From Pyrinomonadaceae bacterium (GTDB lineage: Bacteria > Acidobacteriota > Blastocatellia > Pyrinomonadales > Pyrinomonadaceae): a DNA stretch of 64,000 nt. The notes beneath the pieces were generated by a model. That model made no database searches, was not told the origin of the DNA, and was given only the letters and a program-made list of their open reading frames with translations. Positions 7,812 to 16,608 of the stretch are shown here, one piece after another. A program made the position numbers and the translations under genes. Within the stretch, counting starts at the first letter, position 1. Each line of letters opens with the position of its first letter. The stretch covers positions 1 through 64,000 of the forward strand of contig JABDKD010000134.1 of the NCBI GenBank assembly GCA_013003215.1. Direction: 5' to 3'.

Positions 7812-9443
7812 ATGGCAGTAGGAATTATCATTCACGTTTCTGTTGGGAAAGAGAAACGTACCGAGTACTTCGGCGAAGAGTTTCTGAGGATCGGCTCGGA
7901 TGAGATCAGTGAGCTTCAGATTCATACCCCAAACGTACCCAAGGATCGCATTTGGCTGACCTTGGAGCGCGAAGACGGTGTTTATCGAATTATTGATTTC
8001 TATGATGGCCTCGAACTCGAACACAACGATGAGCCAATTAAACGATTTCGCGCAATAGCCGATGGAGACCGTATCACTATCGGAAATTCCGAGATCGAGT
8101 TCTCGTTCTTCTCGCTAACGTCTGAGTCCGCGCTTATTACGACCAACCGCGAGCCTCACCAGGTCCAGTTCATCGAAGAGGCTGCGATCGGTGCCTCCGC
8201 GACCGAAAAGCGGGACGACGCAAAGGCATTCCTCCGCGAGTTTTCGCGAGAGCTGTTTCGGGAAATAAGCTGGCGCACCAAAGCTCTTTGGATTGCTCTT
8301 TTTGTTACGGTGAGTCTTGGTCTGTTCTATGCCGGATACGGCTTCTACCAGGAAACGAAACAGAGTCGAATAAGGATCGAGGATCAAAACCGGGTCATCA
8401 ATGATCTTCGCGAAAAGATTGATAAGACCAATTCGGAACTTGGTGAGTTAAACAAATCAAACGAAATGGTGCGCAACATCGTTTCCCTGGCACCAAACCT
8501 TCGAGTCGAGTATGGGAACGGTGTTTGCCTGATCGTCGGTGTTTATGACCTGGTCGACCGCAAAACGGGACGCCAACTGAGGTATCCCGACCCGGAAGAC
8601 TTTGAAAACGATCCTTACCAGCCTCCGCCGATGGAGGAAGGGATTTATGAAGTACCTGATACACAAGGACTTACGACGGAAGGAAATGGGTCTCCGGTAA
8701 GATACGATTTTATCGGGACGGGTTTTCATGTCGGCAACGGCTTTATTCTGACTAACAAGCATGTTCTTCAACCCTGGACAGAAGATGACCTCGTAAAACA
8801 GCTGATGTCACAGGCGGGCGGGAGGGCAAAGATCCGAAGTCTGACGGTTTATTTCCCGAGCTATACCCGGGCATATCCACTTTCGATAAAACGCCTCGGA
8901 AGCAACCAGGATATTGCCGTTGGGTTCGTAAACGCACCTGACATAATCGAATCCATTCCCGTTTTACCGATCGACGAAGGTGATGATTCGCGGGCAATTG
9001 GAAAGACAGTAGTGACGATGGGCTATCCAAATGGACCTGACCGTTTACTCGCGATGGTCGATGATGCTGAGGCGAAGTCGATCAACAGAAAATTCGGCAG
9101 TTCACGTCAGGCCCTGATCAGTTATCTCGCCCAATCAGGAAAAATTCTGCCGCTAACCACGCAGGGCTCGATAACCGATTTGGACGGCAAGCGAATTGTC
9201 CATGACGCCAAGACTGCCGAGGGTGGTTCGGGTGCGCCGTTATTTGGTCAATCCGGTAAAGTGATCGGAGTCAATTTCGGCGTGTTTACCGAGAACAACG
9301 CCTCCAATCTCGCTGTCCCGATTGAATACGCAAAACGGCTCTTGGATGATGTCGGGTGGAAAACATCTTCCCTTGTGACCAAAGAACCTGAAGCGGCTGC
9401 ATCTCCGGCGAAGTCTTCAGTCGCGTCAAAAGCAGAAAAGTAA
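7812..9443 (+). CDS. FHA domain / membrane-anchored trypsin-like serine protease
   Basis: A 543-residue fusion. Residues 1-105 form an FHA-like phosphothreonine-binding domain (LRIGSDEISELQIHTP near 25-40). A single transmembrane helix lies at about 157-178, followed by a heptad-like coiled coil at about 180-225, then a trypsin-like protease domain from about 295 to 520. The catalytic triad is readable: His317 in TNKHV, Asp367 in NQDIAV and Ser473 in EGGSGAP. Topology should put FHA in the cytoplasm and the protease in the periplasm. This suggests a transducer linking cytoplasmic Ser/Thr phosphorylation to envelope proteolysis, which is inference. A Pro/Glu-rich stretch separates coiled coil and protease. 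Confidence 0.85.
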   Translation: MAVGIIIHVSVGKEKRTEYFGEEFLRIGSDEISELQIHTPNVPKDRIWLTLEREDGVYRIIDFYDGLELEHNDEPIKRFRAIADGDRITIGNSEIEFSFFSLTSESALITTNREPHQVQFIEEAAIGASATEKRDDAKAFLREFSRELFREISWRTKALWIALFVTVSLGLFYAGYGFYQETKQSRIRIEDQNRVINDLREKIDKTNSELGELNKSNEMVRNIVSLAPNLRVEYGNGVCLIVGVYDLVDRKTGRQLRYPDPEDFENDPYQPPPMEEGIYEVPDTQGLTTEGNGSPVRYDFIGTGFHVGNGFILTNKHVLQPWTEDDLVKQLMSQAGGRAKIRSLTVYFPSYTRAYPLSIKRLGSNQDIAVGFVNAPDIIESIPVLPIDEGDDSRAIGKTVVTMGYPNGPDRLLAMVDDAEAKSINRKFGSSRQALISYLAQSGKILPLTTQGSITDLDGKRIVHDAKTAEGGSGAPLFGQSGKVIGVNFGVFTENNASNLAVPIEYAKRLLDDVGWKTSSLVTKEPEAAASPAKSSVASKAEK

Positions 9444-9540
9444 GTTTTTATTCGATTTATAGACTGTAGATTTTGAGGTCTATCGCGTCTTGAACCGTTC
9501 CTACCGCTATGAGAAACTTCCAAATTCCCAAGACGGAATT

Positions 9541-10644
9541 ATGAACAGTCTCGTCCTTTCAAATTTTCTCCACCGACCTGCACGCAGCCTTGTCAGCGTT
9601 TTGGGCATCTCTGTAGGAGTTTTGCTGATCGTCTTTACGGTCGGGCTCGCCGAGGGCTCAATGCGTGAACGGGCTGTCAGGGAAGGCAATGTAAATGCGG
9701 AGATCTTTTTTCGCCCGGGTGGCTCGATCGGAATGGTCGGCAATGAGGCTTTCAGGCTGAAAATCGCGGATGTCGAACACGTAAAGAGGGTCGATGGCGT
9801 AAAAGAGGTCGTGCCTATCGGTCAAACCACGGTTACGGTCAAAGATTCAAAAACCGGTGAGAGACTCATTGATGGTGTCGATTTCAAATCCTATGCTGCC
9901 CTTGTAAGCATTTCGATGATTCAGGGGCGGCCATTCGGAAACAAGACTGATGAGGTCATCGTTGACACGGCCTTTATGGCCCAAAAGAATATTAAGATCG
10001 GTGACAAGATGGATCTTTGGGAGCGTCCGTTTACCGTCGTTGGCAGTTACGAGCCGGCTGCCGGAGCCAGGGTTAAAACTTCCCTGGCAACGATGCAGGA
10101 GCAACTTGGCGGCGAAGACAGGGCGACAGCATTTTTAGTAAAGATCAACAAAGGGCTCGACCCGAGCGATGTGGCGGCCAATATCAACCAGAAATTTCCC
10201 GATAACCAGCTGATCCTCACGCGGGACCTCGAAGAACTCTATATGAATGCGATCCCGGCACTGGGCATTTTCCTAAACGTGATAATTGGTGTTGCCGCGG
10301 TAATTAGTGCTTTGGTTATCCTATTGACGATGTACACGACTGTGACGGAACGAACGCGGCAGATCGGAATCATGAAATCGCTTGGCATGTCGAACGGGGG
10401 GATCGCCTGGACCATAACAAAAGAGGCCTTGTTAATCAGCCTCTTCGGAATTTTTGGCGGCATCCTTCTTACCGTAGCGTTGAAGGCGGTTCTCTCTCTT
10501 GTTACTACCCTTGAAGTTCAAATGAGCGAGTGGGTAATTTCAATCGTGTTTGTGGTCGGCTTGTTAGGGGGAGCCCTCGGAGCGGTCTATCCGGCACTTA
10601 GAGCTGCCCGGATGGATGCTGTCGACGCCCTCAGCTACGAGTAA
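9541..10644 (+). CDS. MacB/FtsX-type ABC transporter permease
   Basis: This 367-residue inner-membrane protein has the MacB/FtsX layout: an N-terminal helix (residues about 12-38), a large periplasmic domain (about 40-245), and three C-terminal helices (about 250-280, 300-335, 335-360). The TERTRQIGIMKSLGMSN motif between helices is the coupling-helix signature that contacts the ATPase. The frame opens at a TTG (9490), but the ATG at 9541 gives the classic start MNSLVLSNFLHRPARS. No ATP-binding subunit is adjacent, so the partner is encoded elsewhere. The substrate is unknown; families of this shape move lipoproteins or drugs, or act as mechanotransmitters. Confidence 0.88.
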   Translation: MNSLVLSNFLHRPARSLVSVLGISVGVLLIVFTVGLAEGSMRERAVREGNVNAEIFFRPGGSIGMVGNEAFRLKIADVEHVKRVDGVKEVVPIGQTTVTVKDSKTGERLIDGVDFKSYAALVSISMIQGRPFGNKTDEVIVDTAFMAQKNIKIGDKMDLWERPFTVVGSYEPAAGARVKTSLATMQEQLGGEDRATAFLVKINKGLDPSDVAANINQKFPDNQLILTRDLEELYMNAIPALGIFLNVIIGVAAVISALVILLTMYTTVTERTRQIGIMKSLGMSNGGIAWTITKEALLISLFGIFGGILLTVALKAVLSLVTTLEVQMSEWVISIVFVVGLLGGALGAVYPALRAARMDAVDALSYE

Positions 10645-10655
10645 TGTCCGTCAAT

Positions 10656-12302
10656 TCAGTGCGAATGGAAAAACACTGACTTCCCGTTCTGACCAATCCC
10701 TTGCTTCACGGTTACTCCGGCAGCTGCTGCCAGGTCGCGCGAGACATCGCCATATTTAACCGCCAACACATTTGATATATCGGCTTTGGAAGAAGGCCTT
10801 TGCAAGGCATACCGCCTCATCTCTTTCCTTGCTCCCTTCATGAATTTCTCAACTTCCTCTATCTGTCTGGGAAGGCCCTTCGACATCCACTCAACACCGT
10901 CCTTTGTGATGAGCATGTCATCTTCGATCCGTACGCCGATACCCTTATACCGTTCAAAAGCAGGTCTGATCTTTGCCTTGAATTCGTTCCATTCGGCCGT
11001 ATCCGGAAGGAAGTCCAAAGCGTTCTCACGTACATAGATGCCCGGCTCGTTGGTCATGACCATTCCTTCTTTCAGCGTTGTTCCGTAATTACCTACGTCA
11101 TGCACATTCATTCCCAGCCAATGTCCCCAGCCATGCATAAACCAAAGGCCTACCTGCATTCTGGATGCTTTGTCCGTGATGAGCCCTAATTCATAAAGAC
11201 CATCGATTATTACGTTTCTTGCGGCTGAGCTGGCCCGGCCAAACGTTGACCCCGGCTTCAGTGTTCTCGCGGCGGCTTCCTGTGCGTCATAAACGATCTG
11301 ATAAATCTCTTTTTGGGGCTTCGAAAATTTTCCGTCTACCGGGAAAGTTCTGGTGATATCGGCAGTGTAGTGATCAAATTCCGCACCAACATCCATCAGA
11401 AGAAGATCATCCTTTCGGATACCACCCTGAGATTCTATGTAATGAAGCGTTGTCGCATTGGGACCGCATCCAACGATTGACGGGAATCCCCAGTATTCGG
11501 CGTTTCGTCTGCGAAATGTGAACTCTAATTCGGCTTGAACCTCATATTCGAAGTTCGCCTTTGAAACCATTCCCATGGAGCGCATGAGAGCTTCTGTGGT
11601 GATGTCGATCGAGTGCTGCAGAATTTTGATCTCGTACGGTGACTTCACAAGACGCATTCTCGCAAAAATCGGGGAGGCATTTCGAAGTCGTCGTTCAGGG
11701 ATCGACTTAACCAACTCATTCTCAAACGCAAATTCGCGAGGATTCCCGGTCAGGAGATACACGTTACCGCTGCCATTTACACGGACACCGTCCAGTCCGA
11801 TGTCGTCTCCGATTCTGATAGCGGAAATTAGAGTCGAACGATTCTTGGCATCTGCGATATTTCTGATTCCCGAGAGCATTGTAGCGTCCTCGTTTGAATA
11901 CATCCGCCCGTTCCAGGTTTCAAACTGCGGATTCCGCTTTGGCAGCAAAATCAGTTCGTTGACGTCACCAGCTATCTTTAAGATCACAAGGGTCACACCG
12001 TTTTGTTTCAGAGCGGTCAGGTAGTAAAGATTATTTTCCTGCCGATAGTGATAATCGACATCGTTTGTGTAGATCTTTGCAGGTGCGCTAAATAGTACGA
12101 GCACGCTGTTGTCTTCCATCGAATCGGCAACTTTCTTTCGCCGCGCGGCCAATTCAGTGTGACGTTCCGCCGTCGTAAAAGCGGGAAATGGTGGAGCGGG
12201 TTTTATATAGCGCTTCTTGGTGGTCTCGACTACATCGGAATACCCAAATACCGAGCCCGTTAAAGCTAACACTATCAACACTATACACAACTTGCTTTTC
12301 AT
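10656..12302 (-). CDS. Exported Xaa-Pro aminopeptidase (M24B family)
   Basis: This 548-residue dimetal aminopeptidase removes N-terminal residues preceding proline. An N-terminal signal peptide (MKSKLCIVLIVLALTGSVFG) sends it to the periplasm. An AMP_N-type domain precedes the pita-bread domain. Metal ligands are visible: Asp304 and Asp315 (MDVGAEF...TADITRTF), His394 in HGWGHWLG, Glu419 in NEPGIY and Glu460 in RIEDD. The start at 12302 has a GGAG Shine-Dalgarno close upstream; the frame runs 15 bases further. After the catalytic domain the protein carries an extra tail of about 75 residues. The gene shares its direction with the upstream NHL/M23-like lipoprotein, 28 bases away, so a two-gene operon is likely. 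Confidence 0.9.
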   Translation of the reverse strand: MKSKLCIVLIVLALTGSVFGYSDVVETTKKRYIKPAPPFPAFTTAERHTELAARRKKVADSMEDNSVLVLFSAPAKIYTNDVDYHYRQENNLYYLTALKQNGVTLVILKIAGDVNELILLPKRNPQFETWNGRMYSNEDATMLSGIRNIADAKNRSTLISAIRIGDDIGLDGVRVNGSGNVYLLTGNPREFAFENELVKSIPERRLRNASPIFARMRLVKSPYEIKILQHSIDITTEALMRSMGMVSKANFEYEVQAELEFTFRRRNAEYWGFPSIVGCGPNATTLHYIESQGGIRKDDLLLMDVGAEFDHYTADITRTFPVDGKFSKPQKEIYQIVYDAQEAAARTLKPGSTFGRASSAARNVIIDGLYELGLITDKASRMQVGLWFMHGWGHWLGMNVHDVGNYGTTLKEGMVMTNEPGIYVRENALDFLPDTAEWNEFKAKIRPAFERYKGIGVRIEDDMLITKDGVEWMSKGLPRQIEEVEKFMKGARKEMRRYALQRPSSKADISNVLAVKYGDVSRDLAAAAGVTVKQGIGQNGKSVFFHSH

Positions 12303-12330
12303 CAGTTTCTCCATCAAATGAGATCTCTAC

Positions 12331-14343
12331 CTATTTTTTGATCGCAATATCTTTTGATGCGACATTTCCGAAAAAATCTGCCGCAAAAACTCGTATCAAA
12401 TACTGACCCGCGTTCAATTCGCGGGTATCCAAAAATCCTTCCGACCGGGAAACTCCCGAAACATTGTTCGAGACTATATAGCGAAACGTGGTTTTACCCG
12501 TCGCACCTGAACGGCTTCCGGGAGCATAGACCAGTTGAACCGCATCATTTGGGGGTGTCATATCAAAGACGATTGACCAATTGGTCTTTTCAAAGCCTCG
12601 AACGGCCTCCCCGTCATTTTTCAAAACTCGGTACCCGAGCTTGTAAAGGCCTAGACGCCGTCGCGCTGCGTTACCGTCCATTTGATCATATGCAGTCGCT
12701 ACAACCCTCAGCTTTCCGTCAACCTTAATGCGGGCATTCGTTGAATTGGTTTCAATCGAGTCCCAGCTTTCATCAAAGAGTTCAACTTGCTCGATCACGG
12801 GCGATCTCGAATCCGACGCGCCGGGGAGCGAAAGGGCGCTGAGTGCGTTCATTTCGCCCCCGGAAGGGCCGGCGATCAGATGGACGTGATTCATCGTATT
12901 TAGGGTCCCAATGACTTCACCTGAGTCAAAACTGCTTCCCCTTGGAATTCGAAGACCCTCGATAGAACCATCCTTACCGGTTTCGAATTTGAAACGCGCG
13001 TCCTTCATCCTCGTGCCGTCTTCAAGCCGTCCTAGTCTTATATGGATATAACCCAAATCCGGAAATCGAACATTCTCCCTCCTCGTCCCGAACTCTGAAA
13101 CCGCATGCGGGCGCAGTATTTTTCCCGGCCTGATGGTGCGCGCCTTTTCGCCGTAGCCGCCGACAATGTCCAATCCGTTATGAAACCAGGCCACGCTCGA
13201 CTCATCCACGATCTCGCCCCTGATTTCTCCCAACGTACCCGCGATTTCTCTCGCCCGTTCCGCGGGGCTGTAAGGCCACTTGCCCCTGTAGCGCTTTTTG
13301 AATTCTTCCGCAGTAGCGCGTGATTCCCGAAACGTTTTGGGAGCGACTATGTTGCCCCTGGCGCTTCCCGTCAGAACCCTCACGATACCGTTTTCAGAAT
13401 CAGCGATTGCAAGGTCACCATTGGCTAAGGCCTGGATACCGCTAACCCTGTTGAAACGGGAGTCCCTCTGAACACCATCCCGAAAACCCCTATCACCTCC
13501 GGCGATCGTTTCCAGGACGGGCACAAACCTTCTGCCAACCGCCCTGACTGAATTTCCGTCTCCGATATAGAGAGTGCCTTTACGATCCACCGAGAGACCG
13601 ACCGGTGAGACGAGCCTTGCGCCACCTGGTATTCCATCCGGATCTGTATCGCCCCCGCCGCCGAGAATAGTGCGTGTTTCTCCCGCTGGGCCGATCGTGC
13701 GCAATCTCCGGTTGCCGGTATCGGCAATGACGAGCGATTCGCCCCAAAACACGAGACCGGTCGGCGAGTCGAATCTTACGCTCGTTGCATTCGGACCATC
13801 CGAAAATCCTCGCTCGCTACCGGCGAGCGTGTTTACGATAGAACCTTCAATAACACGGATCCGGTCGTTGTATGTATCAGCGACGAATATTTTGTCATTC
13901 TTCACCGCAATTCCGATCGGTGCTCGAAAGAGTGCTTGGGAAGCGGGACCGTCTTTTAATCCGGGCTTACCGGCAACCCCGGCCACCACGGTCACCGTGC
14001 CCTCCAGTGATACTCGTTTGACAGTATGGTCACCTGAATCTGCAACAAATAGATTCCCTTTTTTATCAAACGCTATGTGCGACGGCGTCTTGAATCCACT
14101 GGCGAACTTTGAAACTTTGCCTTCATTCAGGAGCCAGATGATTCCATTTGCGCCGTCAGAAACGAAGACATCTCCATTCCGCGCGGCTAAGCCAAATGGT
14201 TCCCCGATCCCGGTACCCGGCATCGTTATAGTTCGAACCTCAGAAAACGCGTGCTCTTTCTCCTCGAAGAAAGAACAAGAGCCCAGAAAAACAACTGAGA
14301 CCAGAATCAGGTATAAAGCCGGGGATTTTGAGAAATTTTCCAT
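12331..14343 (-). CDS. Lipoprotein with NHL beta-propeller and M23-like domain
   Basis: This 670-residue protein starts at the ATG at 14343 with a lipoprotein signal (VVFLGSC, lipidated Cys23). Residues about 45-330 hold six NHL-type repeats (for example PSHIAFDKKGNLFVADSGDH and PIGIAVKNDKIFVADTYNDR). Residues about 383-505 resemble a LytM/M23 peptidase: HNGLD gives His388 and Asp392, YIHI gives His434, and NHVHL gives His486 and His488, matching the HxxxD and HxH metal motifs in correct order. An Ig-like C-terminal region follows. It is probably an outer-membrane-anchored protein that binds or cuts peptidoglycan; whether the domain is catalytic is not certain. It is upstream of the aminopeptidase in the same direction. 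Confidence 0.8.
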   Translation of the reverse strand: MENFSKSPALYLILVSVVFLGSCSFFEEKEHAFSEVRTITMPGTGIGEPFGLAARNGDVFVSDGANGIIWLLNEGKVSKFASGFKTPSHIAFDKKGNLFVADSGDHTVKRVSLEGTVTVVAGVAGKPGLKDGPASQALFRAPIGIAVKNDKIFVADTYNDRIRVIEGSIVNTLAGSERGFSDGPNATSVRFDSPTGLVFWGESLVIADTGNRRLRTIGPAGETRTILGGGGDTDPDGIPGGARLVSPVGLSVDRKGTLYIGDGNSVRAVGRRFVPVLETIAGGDRGFRDGVQRDSRFNRVSGIQALANGDLAIADSENGIVRVLTGSARGNIVAPKTFRESRATAEEFKKRYRGKWPYSPAERAREIAGTLGEIRGEIVDESSVAWFHNGLDIVGGYGEKARTIRPGKILRPHAVSEFGTRRENVRFPDLGYIHIRLGRLEDGTRMKDARFKFETGKDGSIEGLRIPRGSSFDSGEVIGTLNTMNHVHLIAGPSGGEMNALSALSLPGASDSRSPVIEQVELFDESWDSIETNSTNARIKVDGKLRVVATAYDQMDGNAARRRLGLYKLGYRVLKNDGEAVRGFEKTNWSIVFDMTPPNDAVQLVYAPGSRSGATGKTTFRYIVSNNVSGVSRSEGFLDTRELNAGQYLIRVFAADFFGNVASKDIAIKK

Positions 14344-14445
14344 ATCGGAAGGTGTGAAGCGCCGGGGCAATCCGGGCGGGGCAAAGTATTTCAATTTCTG
14401 ATATTATTAACCGTCCCCCGGCAGTAAACAAATAGGAGCATATTT

Positions 14446-15054
14446 ATGTTTTCATTAGAAGATCTTTTGGGCCAACAGACTGGCGGAGAAGCGATTGGAC
14501 AAATCAGTGCGAATCTTGGTGCGGACCAGAGCACGGTTAACAATGCCGTCCAAATGGCATTGCCTGTCATCCTGCAGGGACTGGCGAACAATGTACAAAG
14601 CCCGCAAGGAGCACAGAGCCTCGATAGCGCACTTGCGAACGACCACACAGGTGGATTGCTGAATAACCTGACCGACTTTCTTTCCGGCGGAGTGCCGGCC
14701 CCTGAACAGGCAACTCGAGCAACAAACGGATCGGGCATCCTCGAACATATTTTGGGTACCAACAAGGGTACTGCGGCACAGGAAATTAGCAACAAAACCG
14801 GACTCGACATGGGCCAGGTAGCAAACCTTCTGATTACGCTCGCGCCCATCGTGATGGCCTATCTCGGCAAGCAAAAGCAACAAAACGATCTCGACGCCGG
14901 TGGGGTTTCGGATTTGATCCTTGGGCAGCAAAAACAGGCTCAGTCCACAGGAAATCCGATGATCGACATGGCCTCGCGGATGCTCGACTCAGATGGTGAT
15001 GGCAGCGCGCTCGACGACCTTGCGGCAATGGCTGCGGGATATTTTATGAAATAG
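14446..15054 (+). CDS. DUF937 family protein
   Basis: A 202-residue protein of the DUF937 type: Gly/Ala/Leu-rich, with paired repeats of the form GGEAIGQISANLGADQSTVNNAV and TAAQEISNKTGLDMGQVANLL, each followed by a hydrophobic helix (ALPVILQGL and LAPIVMAYLG). The ending DSDGDGSALDDLAAMAAGYF is also common in this family. The role is unknown; E. coli YidB is a relative. AGGAG lies shortly before the ATG. It is transcribed divergently from the NHL lipoprotein. Confidence 0.85.
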   Translation: MFSLEDLLGQQTGGEAIGQISANLGADQSTVNNAVQMALPVILQGLANNVQSPQGAQSLDSALANDHTGGLLNNLTDFLSGGVPAPEQATRATNGSGILEHILGTNKGTAAQEISNKTGLDMGQVANLLITLAPIVMAYLGKQKQQNDLDAGGVSDLILGQQKQAQSTGNPMIDMASRMLDSDGDGSALDDLAAMAAGYFMK

Positions 15055-15194
15055 TTTCCTGCCTCTACTATTCAAACGTTTATTCCGACGGCGGGTTGCA
15101 GATTCGGCAAAACCCGCTGCCGGTTTACGTCATCTAATAGTATCGATTCAGAGTAATAGGTTTCCACATTTCAAGTTAAGGAGTTTTTTTAGAG

Positions 15195-15887
15195 ATGAAG
15201 CGATTCAAACTGCTAGCGTTAATATCAATGTTTACAGCACTTTCACTCGGTTCGACTGTGTTCGCTCAAGAGGGTGGAGACATTCAAAAGGGCGACCCGG
15301 GTTCAAAAGTAATCCGAGTAGGAGTAGTGCTGCCAAAAGTCGAACTTGTGGACGCGAAGGGTGAGGTCGAACCTGGAGAAGCGCTTAGAAGCACCTATGC
15401 CTCACTCCTTAATTCCGATGTTTTTGAACTGGTTGCATTGAAATCCAGACTCGCATCGCTTGCTCTCGCAGAAGCTGAAAAGCTTGAATGTGACTACATC
15501 CTGAACGTCTCATTAAAGCAGGTCACGAAGAAATCAGGCGGCGGACTGTTTGGACGGGTGTTGCGAGACACCGGAAACCGCGCGACATGGGAAGCTTCGA
15601 CGAAAGTCCCCGGCGCAGGTTCGACGGGTGGCAGAATAGCTCGTACGACCGCGCGTTCGGCAATCATCAACACTGGCTACACCATGTCGAACATGTCGAT
15701 CAAGGTTCGCAAGAATGACAAGTTCACGCTCAACTACGGCCTGATTACCGGAAAAGGAAAGACCGTTGCGGACAAAGAGTTTGAGGCAAAAGCCAAGAAG
15801 AAGAACGATGACACCGTCCTGATGGGCTTAATCGAGGAGTCGGCCAATGATATTGCCGAGGTGCTGCTGGCCGCCCGAGCACAGTAA
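15195..15887 (+). CDS. Secreted protein of unknown function
   Basis: This 230-residue protein has a clear Sec signal peptide (MKRFKLLALISMFTALSLGSTVFAQ). The mature part contains an ALAEAEKLECDYILNVSLKQ segment, a Gly-rich GGGLFGRVLRD stretch and a final helical segment. This layout recalls periplasmic proteins that assess a paralogous-enzyme level by repeating a short alpha/beta unit, but I cannot name a family. It has its own strong terminator (15901-15928) and a Shine-Dalgarno (AAGGAG, about 15177-15182). Confidence 0.75.
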   Translation: MKRFKLLALISMFTALSLGSTVFAQEGGDIQKGDPGSKVIRVGVVLPKVELVDAKGEVEPGEALRSTYASLLNSDVFELVALKSRLASLALAEAEKLECDYILNVSLKQVTKKSGGGLFGRVLRDTGNRATWEASTKVPGAGSTGGRIARTTARSAIINTGYTMSNMSIKVRKNDKFTLNYGLITGKGKTVADKEFEAKAKKKNDDTVLMGLIEESANDIAEVLLAARAQ

Positions 15888-15900
15888 GAACTTTGAGAAA

Positions 15901-15928
15901 GCCGGCGGGATTTTTCGCCGGCTTTTTT
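15901..15928 (+). terminator. Rho-independent terminator
   Basis: GCCGGCG at 15901-15907 pairs with CGCCGGC at 15916-15922, followed by six T's (15923-15928). It closes the unit of the secreted protein at 15195-15887. Confidence 0.92.
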
Positions 15929-16089
15929 CGTTTGACTTGAAAGCCTTGAAAAAGCTAGACTTTCGTTTCGCAAACGTGGTGAGTTATAGCAACTTGCGAC
16001 CACGTAAAATAATCCGCTAAACAGCTGCAACAGTTTTTACCGAAAAGCCTTGTGTTGTTTAGCATGAGGCTTTTTGGTTTGCTCCAAAT

Positions 16090-16608
16090 ATGACCGTTAC
16101 TGCCAAAGGAAAACTGCATGAGAACGATTATGTTCGCGCGATGAGATCCCAGCGAAAGGGATTTCTTTATTTCCTGCCAATAATGTTTGGGCTTTTCTGT
16201 TTCACTAGTCTTGTAATGATCCTTGCCGGTGTATTGGGGACCGACCGGTCAAATATTGAGGCCGGCGCCTTTGCGCTCCTGCCTGCAGGCTTTTTTGGGA
16301 TTTTGTTCTATGTCACACGTAGAAGCATTAGGAGAATGGCCGGTCAACTTGGGGCTCATAGCCAGGACGTGGAAATTGTGTTTTCGCGTGAAGCTATGAC
16401 CTCAAATTGGAAAGACGGTGAATCGAAGACCGAGTGGAACAAGATGCAAAAAATAGTAGAGACCAAAGATGATTTCCTGATTTTTCCGTTAAGTAACATG
16501 ATGTGGCCTGTGCCAAAATCATTTTTTGATTCTGAGTCCGATATTGCTGCACTGCGGGAGTTGCTGGGCGAAGGATTGGTCAAAAAGACGAAACTACAAA
16601 AACAATGA
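16090..16608 (+). CDS. YcxB-like membrane protein
   Basis: This 172-residue protein has two transmembrane helices (about 27-50 and 60-78), followed by a small beta-rich domain of the YcxB C-terminal type. In that domain a conserved Trp (NWKDG...TEWNKMQKIVETKDDFLIF) precedes a PVPKSFF motif and a terminal helix. The function of the family is not established. Its stop overlaps the metH start (ATGA, 16605-16608), so the two are translationally coupled. Confidence 0.75.
   Translation: MTVTAKGKLHENDYVRAMRSQRKGFLYFLPIMFGLFCFTSLVMILAGVLGTDRSNIEAGAFALLPAGFFGILFYVTRRSIRRMAGQLGAHSQDVEIVFSREAMTSNWKDGESKTEWNKMQKIVETKDDFLIFPLSNMMWPVPKSFFDSESDIAALRELLGEGLVKKTKLQKQ

Noticed and set aside
13574-14401. Long open frame on the plus strand over the NHL lipoprotein gene
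   Set aside because: It is antisense to a well-supported gene and its translation is Pro/Ser-rich with no domain. Similar antisense frames over gcvT, the saccharopine-dehydrogenase-like gene and the acyl-activating fusion were rejected for the same reason.
15085-15125. Hairpin after the DUF937 gene as a terminator
   Set aside because: A GCGGGTT/AACCCGC stem is present, but no T-run follows, so evidence is too weak.
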